Assembly: GCA_002420305.1 (NCBI GenBank)
Contig: DIHT01000052.1
Coordinates: forward strand, 2,390-23,475
Direction of reading: 5' to 3'
DNA: 21,086 nucleotides
From: Akkermansiaceae bacterium UBA5689
Lineage (GTDB): Bacteria; Verrucomicrobiota; Verrucomicrobiia; Verrucomicrobiales; Akkermansiaceae
The notes under the pieces were generated by a model. The model made no database searches. It was not told the origin of the DNA and was given only the letters and a program-made list of their open reading frames with translations. A program made the translations under genes and the position numbers. Below, piece after piece: positions 1 to 7,721 of this stretch. The stretch's first letter is position 1; every line of letters begins with the position of its first letter.

Positions 1-1310
1 CGGACATGAAGGCAGGAAAGCTCAGCCAGAAAGACATCGTGCGCTGGAAATACCAACGCTACATCAAGGACTATCTAAAGAGCATCGCCAGCGTAGACGA
101 GGGCGTTGGACGCGTCCTGAAACACCTCGACGAAAGCGGTCTGGCTAAGAACACCATCGTTATCTACTCAAGCGACCAGGGGTTCTACCTCGGTGAACAC
201 GGGTGGTATGACAAGCGCTGGATGTTCGAGGAGAGCTTCAAGATGCCCTTCGTCATCCGTTGGCCCGGCGTAATCAAGGCCGGCGTCACGACCAAGGCCC
301 TCATCCAGAACATCGACTATGGCCCGACCTTTCTAGACGTCTGCGGCGCCAAGACTCCCGCCGATATGCAGGGCCGCAGTATCGTCCCACTCCTCCGGAA
401 CGGCGGAAAAAGGCCCGCGAACTGGCGTGATGCGGTCTACTATACCTACTATGGCGAGAGCACGCACCGGGTGGCCGCCCACGACGGCGTGCGCACCGAG
501 CGCTACACGCTCTTCTACGTTCCGAAATACAAGGAATGGCAACTCTTCGACAACGAGAAGGACCCACAGCAGATGAAAAGCGTTCATAAGGATCCCAGCT
601 ACGCCGATGTCCTGAAGGGCCTCCAGCAGAAGTATCGCGACCTCAAGAAGAACTACCGCGCCCACAGCGCCATCCTTCCCGACGATCGCCTCGGCCAGGA
701 ATGGTGGAAGAACCGCCATCTCGACATGAACAAGAAAGCAAATTCCGGGGCCCACGACCTCCTCTTTATTGGCGACTCCATAACTCAGGGCTGGGAAGGC
801 TCCGGGAAGGAGATCTGGCAGAAATACTACGGAAAGCGCAAGGCACTCAATCTCGGGATTTCAGGCGACCGCACCGAACACGTGATCTGGCGCCTCAACA
901 ACGGCAACCTGCGAAGGCAACAAAAAGCCAAGGTCGCAGTGGTCATGATCGGCACCAACAACACGGGTCACAGTGAGCAGGACCCCAGCGAAACGGCGGA
1001 TGGGGTGGAGAGAATCCTCTCCATTCTGCGCGCCCGCTGCCCGAATGCTAGGGTCCTCCTCCTCGGGGTCTTTCCCCGCGACGAAATGCCGGATGGAAGA
1101 AAGAGAGGTATCAATGACTCCCTTAACGAGAAGCTAGCCGCCTTCCACAACGGCAAACGTGTCCATTATCTCAACATCAATGAGCGGTTCCTGGAGGAGA
1201 GCGGCCGACTTCCGAAGGAAATCATGCCCGATTTCCTGCATCCAAAGGAGAAAGGTTACGCAATCTGGGCCGAGGCAATTGAGGAGAAGCTCATCGAACT
1301 TGGGCTTTAG
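1..1310 (+). CDS. Sulfatase (C-terminal part) fused to an SGNH/GDSL hydrolase, 5' partial
   Basis: The reading frame is open to the left window edge, so the gene is cut and the N-terminal half of the sulfatase, with its formylglycine site, lies outside. Numbering from the Met at base 6, residues 1-215 match the C-terminal half of S1 sulfatases: the metal-site segment SSDQGFYLGEHG (55-66), the following YDKRWMFEES with its conserved Lys, and the C-terminal subdomain segment EWQLFDNEKDP (about 187-197). This pattern resembles N-acetylglucosamine-6-sulfatase or mucin-desulfating types. Residues 250-434 form a complete SGNH hydrolase: GDSITQGW with nucleophile S258, block II NLGISGDRTEHV with G287, block III GTNN with N318, and DFLHP with D409 and H412. 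The enzyme would remove sulfate esters and possibly acetyl or acyl esters from one glycan. The substrate is unknown. The SGNH part is well supported, and the missing 5' end prevents any statement about export. Confidence 0.9.
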   Translation, partial: DMKAGKLSQKDIVRWKYQRYIKDYLKSIASVDEGVGRVLKHLDESGLAKNTIVIYSSDQGFYLGEHGWYDKRWMFEESFKMPFVIRWPGVIKAGVTTKALIQNIDYGPTFLDVCGAKTPADMQGRSIVPLLRNGGKRPANWRDAVYYTYYGESTHRVAAHDGVRTERYTLFYVPKYKEWQLFDNEKDPQQMKSVHKDPSYADVLKGLQQKYRDLKKNYRAHSAILPDDRLGQEWWKNRHLDMNKKANSGAHDLLFIGDSITQGWEGSGKEIWQKYYGKRKALNLGISGDRTEHVIWRLNNGNLRRQQKAKVAVVMIGTNNTGHSEQDPSETADGVERILSILRARCPNARVLLLGVFPRDEMPDGRKRGINDSLNEKLAAFHNGKRVHYLNINERFLEESGRLPKEIMPDFLHPKEKGYAIWAEAIEEKLIELGL

Positions 1311-1463
1311 ACAACCTCAAAAGTCTAACAGTAAGAAGCGAGCCAGTATTTGGTTCGATATGAAAAGAGACCGTGGGTCGCAGTCTTTGTCGTCATTTCC
1401 CCGAATCGAAATGGCCCCTCTTGCTGGACTTTCCACTCACTTCGGTGGTAACACGCCAGCACC

Positions 1464-2117
1464 ATGAGGCGTTTCACCCTGATTGCTCTTTCAGCCACCA
1501 CCTTTGCCACGTTGTCCGTTATCGCCCCTGCAGGAAGTCCTCCAGCCGCAAAGAGCCATGCCGCCTTCATCGAGGGGTTAAGAGAAGGCAACGAACCCGG
1601 CGCCAAGAGCGTCAGCGGGATACGCACCCTGAGCCCGGTCGTTTCCCGGTTTAAAGGTTGGTTTATCGATGTGACAGACCGTGCGAAAGCAAGCAAGGTG
1701 GGCGAGGTTGAGACCGCAGATGGAATCTCGCTGGCCAGCAAAGCTCTGGACTCCTCGGGATGGCAGTTTGTCGAAACCGAAAACGGCTACCTGGTCAGAG
1801 CAGCTGGAGGAAAATTCAGAGGATGGGTGATTGCCCGTGATGATCGGGCCAAGACCCGTCCTGAAGGCCCAAACCTGACAGTCACCCCGGCCCTTCGATT
1901 GACCGAAAGGGTCACAGACAATTGCCATTGGAAGCTTATCCTCACTGAACGAGGTCTTGTTCTGGAGGCCCTCTCGGGGAAATACAAAGGATGGTTCTGG
2001 GATTTTGGCGGAGGTGACCCCTCCCATCAGGAGTCAGGTCGGGAGGTCTCGATCAATGTTCTTCTTGCCGAGAAAGTCGTAGCCGGATCTTACTTTGCCG
2101 TGCGCCCAGCCAAATAA
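1464..2117 (+). CDS. Exported protein with internal Gly-Trp repeats, function unknown
   Basis: A 217-residue protein that I do not recognise. The N-terminus (two Arg, then a hydrophobic stretch to about residue 22, followed by small residues) looks like a signal peptide, so it should be periplasmic or secreted. The mature part contains three related segments: RFKGWFID (62-69), KFRGWVIA (117-124) and KYKGWFWD (163-170). In the last two, a Trp precedes the GW by the same distance (W100 to G120 and W146 to G166), giving a repeat unit of about 46 residues. Three repeats of this size with aromatic and Gly anchors suggest a beta-trefoil or similar three-fold beta fold, possibly carbohydrate binding, but that is inference. 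It lies between a glycan sulfatase and a phospholipase D-like gene. The start has no Shine-Dalgarno sequence. Confidence 0.7.
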   Translation: MRRFTLIALSATTFATLSVIAPAGSPPAAKSHAAFIEGLREGNEPGAKSVSGIRTLSPVVSRFKGWFIDVTDRAKASKVGEVETADGISLASKALDSSGWQFVETENGYLVRAAGGKFRGWVIARDDRAKTRPEGPNLTVTPALRLTERVTDNCHWKLILTERGLVLEALSGKYKGWFWDFGGGDPSHQESGREVSINVLLAEKVVAGSYFAVRPAK

Positions 2118-2172
2118 CTTGCCTCCTTCCGAGGTGCCATGCACGGTGCACCGCTGAAACATTTTCCCTCCA

Positions 2173-3630
2173 GTGAGAAGCTATTTTCTATACCTCTCCG
2201 GAATAGCCCTTCTTCAGGGAGCACTCGCGCTGGCTGGGTTCGGGGCGGAGCAACCCGGCCGCCGCGTTGAAGAAAACACACCAACGCCACTGCACGGAAT
2301 AGAGCACGCCACGTTGCAACGCCCCCTGCTCAAGACTGCATTCCGTTCGACCATTGGGTCTATTATTCGGCATCCTCTCACCACGTATCATCTCGGAATC
2401 ACCCTGTCTCGCCGGCGTGGTGCTACCCTCTTCGACAACAATTTCCCAACCCTGCAGCCAACCAAATTTCTGCCGGGTCAAACTCCTCGCCCCGGCTCCC
2501 CAGAATTCGAACTCCATCTCGACAGGGCGGGGTTGCCAAGCCGTATTCCCGGAGAGCTTTCCTATCACATCGGGGGCCGCGAATTTTTCGCTGCCTTTGA
2601 AAAGGAGCTCACCGAGGCCCACCACTCAGTGGACAGCCAGGTCTACATTTTTGATAACGACGATGTCGGTGTTCGCTGCGCGGACCTCCTGCGTGCTCGA
2701 GCAGAGAAAATTCCTGTTCGGGTAATTTTTGATGACCTTGGAAGCACGATGGCTCATGGAAAGCAGCCCCCTTCAGGTCTTCCGCAGGGATTTATGCCGC
2801 CTGCGGATATCGGCGCGTACCTCATCGAGGAAAACTCCAATATTCTACTCCGTGAAACACTGAACCCATGGTTGATCACCGACCATACAAAGCTCCATAT
2901 CTTTGACCGAAAAGTCGCATTCCTCGGTGGTATGAATCTAGGTCGTGAGTCACGCCACGAGTGGCATGATCTCATGGTTAGGGTAACCGGCCCTGTCGTG
3001 GATGCCCTGAGCAGGGATTATGATCAGACATGGAGGAGGAATGGCCCGCTCGGCGACTTCGCCCTGTTTGTGAAGCAGCAGGATATTCAATTTGAAGAGG
3101 AGCTGGGGTCCCCTCTCCGACTACTACGCACGGATGTCCTGACAGCCCGCAATGAAATTTTTCTCGCCATGCAGCAGGCTATTCGTGGTGCCCGTACCCG
3201 TGTCTGGATCGAAACACCTTACTTCTCCTCGGACGCCATCGAGACTGAACTCAAGGCCGCAGCAAGCCGAGGGGTCGATGTCCGGCTCATCCTGCCAGCG
3301 AAGGCCAATCACAAGATCATGGATGCAGGCAACTCTGTCACTGCTAGAAACCTTCTCAACACTGGAGTAAAAGTATATCATTACCCGGGCATGACTCACC
3401 TGAAAGCCATGGTATGTGACGGATGGGCTACGGTGGGCTCTGCCAACCTCGACACTATCAGCCTCCATATCAACCGGGAATTGAACGTCTCGTTTTCTGA
3501 CTCCACGCTGGTATCCGAGCTGGTTGACCGGGTATTTGAACCAGACTTTCAGAGGTCCGCTCCTCTTACCCTCAAGGATATTGACCTGAAGTTTGCGCCC
3601 TTGATTGAATCCATCACGGACCAGCTTTAG
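2173..3630 (+). CDS. Exported phospholipase D-like (cardiolipin synthase-type) enzyme
   Basis: A 485-residue PLD-superfamily protein with two HxKx4D catalytic motifs, each followed by the usual small-residue segment: H238-K240-D245 (then GGMNLG) and H409-K411-D416 (then GSANLD). The two motifs form one active site that cleaves or transfers phosphodiester bonds, typically of phospholipids such as phosphatidylglycerol in cardiolipin synthesis. The start is GTG, with an N-terminal hydrophobic stretch (about residues 4-22) ending in AGFGA, which looks like a signal peptide. ClsA-type cardiolipin synthases have two N-terminal membrane helices instead, so an exported lipase or transphosphatidylase is also plausible. 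No Shine-Dalgarno sequence is visible; CCTCC lies one base before the GTG. A hairpin follows the stop codon. The family is certain; the exact reaction is not. Confidence 0.88.
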   Translation: MRSYFLYLSGIALLQGALALAGFGAEQPGRRVEENTPTPLHGIEHATLQRPLLKTAFRSTIGSIIRHPLTTYHLGITLSRRRGATLFDNNFPTLQPTKFLPGQTPRPGSPEFELHLDRAGLPSRIPGELSYHIGGREFFAAFEKELTEAHHSVDSQVYIFDNDDVGVRCADLLRARAEKIPVRVIFDDLGSTMAHGKQPPSGLPQGFMPPADIGAYLIEENSNILLRETLNPWLITDHTKLHIFDRKVAFLGGMNLGRESRHEWHDLMVRVTGPVVDALSRDYDQTWRRNGPLGDFALFVKQQDIQFEEELGSPLRLLRTDVLTARNEIFLAMQQAIRGARTRVWIETPYFSSDAIETELKAAASRGVDVRLILPAKANHKIMDAGNSVTARNLLNTGVKVYHYPGMTHLKAMVCDGWATVGSANLDTISLHINRELNVSFSDSTLVSELVDRVFEPDFQRSAPLTLKDIDLKFAPLIESITDQL

Positions 3631-3639
3631 GTTGCTCCG

Positions 3640-3658
3640 GAGCAGGGTTTCCCTGCTC
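3640..3658 (+). terminator. Hairpin after the phospholipase D-like gene, possible terminator
   Basis: A perfect 8-bp stem (GAGCAGGG / CCCTGCTC) with a 3-base TTT loop begins 10 bases after the PLD-like stop codon and ends about 40 bases before the next gene. No T-run follows directly (an A-run comes about 11 bases later), so it is not a classical intrinsic terminator. It may act as a transcript-end or RNA-stability hairpin. Confidence 0.45.
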
Positions 3659-3700
3659 AAGAGCTGATAAAAAATTTGCATTCTCTTCACTGCTTACCGA

Positions 3701-5200
3701 ATGAAACGCCGTCACTTTCTTAAATCCTCTACCGCGGCCTCAGGCAGCGCCCTTTCGTCAGCAGGCGCAGCGAAGGCACTCGTGAATGATTCTCCCCGAA
3801 GACCAAATCTTGTCATCATCCACTGCGATGAGTTGAATTTTCGTACAATCGGCTGCTATCGCGAGACCCTTCCCCCGGAGCAGGCCTACATGTGGGGAAG
3901 AGCAAAGGGCGCAGTCTGCGAAACTCCCCATATTGACCGAATTGCCCGAGAAGGAGCAATCTGCACCAAATTCTACGCCGCAACTCCTGTCTGCTCCCCC
4001 TCTCGCTCTTCATTTATCAGTGGCCAGTATCCTCAAAACACACCGGTCACAAATAACAGCATACAGCTTGGAGACGAGGTGGTTTCCTTCGCTGAAATCC
4101 TGGGGAAGGCAGGCTATTCTACGGGCTATGGTGGGAAATGGCATCTCGATGGACAGGGCAAACCCCAGTGGGCTCCGGTGCGCAAATTCGGCTTCGATGA
4201 TAACCGCTACATGTTTAACCGCGGTCACTGGAAGCAATTTGAGGACACCTCAAAAGGACCACGCGTCAAGGCCCGCCAGAATGGAAAGCCGAGCTACTCA
4301 GTTGCCGGAGCGGACGAGAAGTCGTTTGCAACCGACTTCCTCACCTCCAAGGCCATGGATTTCATCACCGCGAACAGAGACAATCCATTCTGCTACATGC
4401 TGAGCATCCCTGATCCACATGGCCCAGACACGGTTAGAGCCCCCTATGATTCAATGTTTGATGACGCGGTTGTCACAAAACCAAGGACCTATGATAAAAA
4501 AGCGGACATGGCTCCCTCGTGGGCTAAGCCTACGCCCAAGTGCCACTACCGAATGGCGCAATATCACGGGATGATGAAATGCATCGATGACAATGTTGGT
4601 CGTCTGTTGCGGCATCTGGAGAAGCTTGGGCTGATTGAGGAGACCATCTTCGTTTTCACTGCCGATCATGGAGATATGCGCGGTGAACACCATCGTCAGA
4701 ATAAAGGGGTTCCTCTTGAGGCCTCTGCCAAGGTTCCCTTCGTTGTGCGCTATCCAGGCGTCATTCCACGGGGTAAGCAGGTGAATCAGGCGATCAACAC
4801 AGTCGACTTTCTTCCCACGATGCTCAGCCTCATGAAGGTCAAGTCAGCTGGAAGGGAAGACGGCCGTGACTGCTCAAGAATTCTCAAGACTGGAAACGCC
4901 CCGAATGGCTGGCGTGACATGACGTTTCTCCGGTCTACGAGCCGCACCGACAGCAATCAGGTCGGATGGATCGCAGCAGTTACCCCTAGATACAAACTGG
5001 TTCTTTCCAGCTCTGATGAGCCCTGGCTTCTGGACCTGAAAGAAGACCCCGACGAACTGACCAATTGTATTCGTGATCCCCGCCACAAGGGTATCGTGAC
5101 TTCCCTCGCTCGTGAACTGATGGCTTACGGAAAACAATACAAAGACCCTTACTGCGCCAATCCAGCAGTGAGGTCTCACCTCAACACCCTGTGCGCCTGA
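3701..5200 (+). CDS. Sulfatase, S1 family, Cys-type, Tat-like signal
   Basis: A complete 499-residue sulfatase that hydrolyses sulfate esters. The core motif is CSPSR with C98 as the residue converted to formylglycine, so the cell needs a formylglycine-generating enzyme or an anaerobic maturase, neither of which is in the window. Other active-site elements are the N-terminal metal-binding HCDE (41-44), GKWHLD (145-150, with K146 and H148), PDPH (237-240) and the second metal motif ADHGD (321-325). The N-terminus MKRRHFLKSS followed by an Ala/Ser-rich stretch resembles a twin-arginine signal, so export after folding is likely. The C-terminal region ends in the usual WLLDLKEDPDE segment. It is an independent gene about 70 bases after the PLD-like gene. 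The substrate cannot be assigned; the length is normal for the family. Confidence 0.93.
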   Translation: MKRRHFLKSSTAASGSALSSAGAAKALVNDSPRRPNLVIIHCDELNFRTIGCYRETLPPEQAYMWGRAKGAVCETPHIDRIAREGAICTKFYAATPVCSPSRSSFISGQYPQNTPVTNNSIQLGDEVVSFAEILGKAGYSTGYGGKWHLDGQGKPQWAPVRKFGFDDNRYMFNRGHWKQFEDTSKGPRVKARQNGKPSYSVAGADEKSFATDFLTSKAMDFITANRDNPFCYMLSIPDPHGPDTVRAPYDSMFDDAVVTKPRTYDKKADMAPSWAKPTPKCHYRMAQYHGMMKCIDDNVGRLLRHLEKLGLIEETIFVFTADHGDMRGEHHRQNKGVPLEASAKVPFVVRYPGVIPRGKQVNQAINTVDFLPTMLSLMKVKSAGREDGRDCSRILKTGNAPNGWRDMTFLRSTSRTDSNQVGWIAAVTPRYKLVLSSSDEPWLLDLKEDPDELTNCIRDPRHKGIVTSLARELMAYGKQYKDPYCANPAVRSHLNTLCA

Positions 5201-5343
5201 GCGAACTCGCCTTCTCCCTCAACAGAGCAGTGCCACCCCAAGACCACCTTCCAGCTCGCCAATGCAGTATTGCCAGCCGTCTGCGAGACCCTTATGAGTA
5301 AGGAAACGTCGCCTCCGACAGGGAATTCAAAAACGCACAAACA

Positions 5344-6000
5344 ATGAAATTATTAGCAACGAGTATTACAAGCGCCTTCCTCATCTTCGCCATTCTTCCC
5401 TCATTCGGAGAGGGGCACCACGAAGTGGACGAGGATCTTGATCGGCGCACTAACGCAGAGATTGCTGTGTTCCTTGAAGAGCATTTCCCGGAAGCTCTGG
5501 ACGATATCAACGACGCCTCAGAAGCGGAGGATGAAGAATTCGAGCACGAACTATGGCAGACCGCCAGAGAGCTGGTTGGTGAATTTTACCTCCTGTTCGA
5601 AGACATTGGTCGGGAGGCGGCAGAGGCCTTTATTTCCATTCACCGCAACGAACTGATTGCCGACCGCATCGTCGGGGAACTCCATGATGGAGAGGAGGAA
5701 GAACAGGAAGCCCTTCGCCTAGAACTCGAGGAAGCGATCGCGAATCATCTCGAAGGAATTCTTGACCTCGAGAGAATGAAACTGGAGCGGGAACTGACGG
5801 AGCTCGAGGAACGGGCACGAGAGCTCGAGGAGAGGGAGCAAGAGCTGGAGGAGCTCGACCAGAACCGTGAGGAGGCAATCCGGGAGCAGATGGAAGACCG
5901 CCTAAGTGAAGAGCACGACGAGCACGACGAGCACGAGGAGCACGAGGAGCACGAGGAGCACGAGGAGCACGAGGAGCACGAGGAGCACGAGGAGGAATAA
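5344..6000 (+). CDS. Exported Glu-rich coiled-coil protein with C-terminal Glu-His repeat
   Basis: A 218-residue acidic protein that I cannot place in a family. Residues 1-23 form a clear signal peptide. Residues 24-116 are mostly helix-forming and acidic, with several aromatic positions, and may fold. Residues 117-187 are rich in Glu, Leu and Arg with heptad-like spacing, as in a long coiled coil. Residues 190-216 are nine three-residue units (two EHD, then seven EHE), followed by EE and the stop. Such a tail could bind Zn, Ni or Cu ions in the periplasm; this is inference from composition only. It sits between a sulfatase and a sugar-acid dehydratase gene. It could alternatively be a structural or envelope spacer protein. 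The start is supported by the signal peptide, not by a Shine-Dalgarno sequence. Confidence 0.75.
   Translation: MKLLATSITSAFLIFAILPSFGEGHHEVDEDLDRRTNAEIAVFLEEHFPEALDDINDASEAEDEEFEHELWQTARELVGEFYLLFEDIGREAAEAFISIHRNELIADRIVGELHDGEEEEQEALRLELEEAIANHLEGILDLERMKLERELTELEERARELEEREQELEELDQNREEAIREQMEDRLSEEHDEHDEHEEHEEHEEHEEHEEHEEHEEE
5911..5991 (+). repeat. 9-bp tandem repeat, nine copies, in frame
   Basis: Two copies of GAGCACGAC followed by seven identical copies of GAGCACGAG, ending just before the stop codon. The unit is three codons, so copy-number change would not shift the frame. The perfect identity of seven copies, including third codon positions, points to recent expansion by slippage. 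Confidence 0.97.
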
Positions 6001-6031
6001 TAGCTCTCCCTCTGAGCTCTCCCCTTCCTTC

Positions 6032-6078
6032 TCTCTCGATCAGGCTACGTAAAGCGGCTCGACCCACTGATCGGGAGA
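6032..6078 (+). promoter_or_regulatory. Hairpin covering the probable ribosome-binding region of the UxaA-family gene
   Basis: Arms 6032-6043 (TCTCTCGATCAG) and 6067-6078 (CTGATCGGGAGA) pair over 12 bp with a single G-U wobble, around a 23-base loop. The right arm contains GGGAG, the only Shine-Dalgarno-like sequence near this start, eight bases before the ATG at 6086. If formed in the mRNA, the stem would hide this site. It could also be an operator or a processing hairpin separating the gene from the Glu-His protein gene upstream. The pairing is seen directly; the function is inferred. Confidence 0.45.
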
Positions 6079-6085
6079 AGCTTAC

Positions 6086-7657
6086 ATGGTGACAACCCAT
6101 CTTGGGTGCCCCATCGGCGCCCTCCCCATGTCTCATCCCCAGTCCTTCCAACTACATCCAGACGACAACGTCGTCGTGGCCAGCGGAGTTCTGGAGGCAG
6201 GCCAACCCGTGCATGGCTGCAAGGTCGAACCTCGCAGCCGGATCCCCGGGGGACATAAAATGGCGATCTCCAAGATCGCTGCCGGCCACAACGTCTTTAA
6301 GTTTGGACAGGTAATCGGTCAGGCAAGCTGCCCAATTCTTCCGGGAGATCACGTCCATGAGCAGAATCTCGCGATGGCGGAATATTCCAGTGATTATGCC
6401 TTCGCCGAGGATGCCTCTGTCACAGAGGTTATCCCAGAGAATCAACGGTCTACCTTCATGGGATACCGCCGTGACGATGGAAGAGTCGGCACCCGCAACT
6501 ATGTCGGCATTCTGACCTCCGTTAATTGCTCTGCCACGGTGGCATCACTTATCGCAAAGGAGGTTGAAAAGCGGGCAGTCCTTGATGATTTTCCGAACGT
6601 TGATGGCGTGGTGGCACTGACGCACGGCGCTGGCTGCGCGGTGAGCACAAGAAACGAGGGATTCCGCATGCTGCAACGAACAATCTGGGGGCATGTCCGC
6701 CACCCCAATTTCGGATCGGTTCTCATGGTGGGACTAGGTTGCGAAGCTAATCAGATTCCGCTCATGGTGGAGCACTTTGGAAAACCTCCTGAGGGAAGCT
6801 TCTACCTTGAAACTATTCAACATCATGGCGGGACCCGCCAGACGATCGACTCATGTCTCGAGCGTCTGCATAATGAAATCCTACCCCATGCGGATAAGGC
6901 ACGGCGCGAGCCTGTTCCTGTCAGCGAAATCTGTCTGGCCCTGCAATGCGGAGGTTCAGATGGGCTCTCGGGAATCACTGCCAACCCGGCTCTGGGTCTG
7001 GCAGTAGATCAGCTCATCAAACAGGGTGGCTCCGCCATCCTCGCCGAAACCCCAGAAGTCTACGGCGCGGAACATCTTCTTACCAGAAGGTCCGCGAGTC
7101 CGGAGGTTGGCAAAAAACTGATCTCCCTCATCCGTTGGTGGGAGGATTATGTCGCCAAGCTCGACGGCCACATTAGTAATAATCCTGCTCCAGGCAATAA
7201 ACTAGGAGGTCTCACTACCATTCTTGAGAAGTCCCTCGGAGCGATCAGCAAGGGTGGAACAACAACTCTGCAGTCCGTCCTTCGATACGCTGAACCCGTA
7301 GTCGGGTCTGGACTCCACTTCATGGACAGCCCCGGATACGACCCGATGTCAATCACCGGAGAAGTTGCATCCGGCGCAAACCTGATCTGCTTCACCACGG
7401 GCCGGGGCTCAGTCTACGGGAACAAACCCTGTCCCTCGATTAAGATTGCGAGCAACTCTACCATGTTCCGGCGGATGGAGGATGACATGGACCTCAATGC
7501 AGGAACCATCGCAGATGGTATTGAAAACCACCCGGATGTGGCTAACCGAATCCTGGAAAGAATCGTTGAGGTAGCAGGAGGATCCCGCACCAAATCTGAA
7601 ATTCAGGGTTTTGGAGATCATGAATTCGTCCCCTGGAGCATCTCTGCGATCACCTGA
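6086..7657 (+). CDS. Altronate dehydratase / galactarate dehydratase family enzyme (UxaA-like)
   Basis: 523 residues with the full two-part layout of the family. An N-terminal SAF-like domain (about 21-97) has the typical segments IPGGHKMAISKIAAG and FGQVIGQA. The large dehydratase domain (about 124-523) has DGRVGTRNYVGI (131-142), THGAGCA (179-185), GLGCEANQ (216-223), CGGSDGLSGITANPALG (288-304), ETPEVYGAE (321-329) and TTGRGSVYG (437-445). The family dehydrates sugar acids, for example D-altronate to 2-keto-3-deoxygluconate, D-galactarate, or sometimes L-fuconate, using a divalent metal. The substrate here is uncertain. A second possible start is the ATG at 6128 (residue 15), close to where homology begins and preceded by CCTCCCC. 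The first start has GGGAG eight bases upstream, inside a hairpin. It is followed 64 bases later by an SDR gene and then a sugar importer. Confidence 0.92.
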   Translation: MVTTHLGCPIGALPMSHPQSFQLHPDDNVVVASGVLEAGQPVHGCKVEPRSRIPGGHKMAISKIAAGHNVFKFGQVIGQASCPILPGDHVHEQNLAMAEYSSDYAFAEDASVTEVIPENQRSTFMGYRRDDGRVGTRNYVGILTSVNCSATVASLIAKEVEKRAVLDDFPNVDGVVALTHGAGCAVSTRNEGFRMLQRTIWGHVRHPNFGSVLMVGLGCEANQIPLMVEHFGKPPEGSFYLETIQHHGGTRQTIDSCLERLHNEILPHADKARREPVPVSEICLALQCGGSDGLSGITANPALGLAVDQLIKQGGSAILAETPEVYGAEHLLTRRSASPEVGKKLISLIRWWEDYVAKLDGHISNNPAPGNKLGGLTTILEKSLGAISKGGTTTLQSVLRYAEPVVGSGLHFMDSPGYDPMSITGEVASGANLICFTTGRGSVYGNKPCPSIKIASNSTMFRRMEDDMDLNAGTIADGIENHPDVANRILERIVEVAGGSRTKSEIQGFGDHEFVPWSISAIT

Positions 7658-7721
7658 CCAGAGATTACAAGGAAGCGGATTGAGGCTTCCCGACCGACGA
7701 ACTTGGGCTAACCTCCGCACC

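Noticed and set aside
1307..1328. Hairpin TTAGAC/GTCTAA at the end of the fusion gene as a terminator
   Set aside because: Only 6 bp, AT-rich, includes the stop codon itself and has no T-run.
3124..3690. Minus-strand 188-codon open frame
   Set aside because: Antisense to the second HKD half of the PLD-like gene, with no domain features of its own.
5911..5991. CRISPR-like or satellite repeat
   Set aside because: The 9-bp units are contiguous without spacers and lie in frame at the end of a coding region.
5630..6151. Minus-strand 173-codon frame with Arg-Ala-Pro repeats
   Set aside because: It is the antisense reading of the GAGCACGAG repeat and coiled-coil gene; the plus-strand frame has a signal peptide and a stop right after the repeat.
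7611..7721. N-terminal extension of the SDR from the upstream ATG at 7611
   Set aside because: It overlaps the end of the UxaA-family gene and adds 37 residues without family similarity; the ATG at 7722 starts the Rossmann fold at the usual distance.
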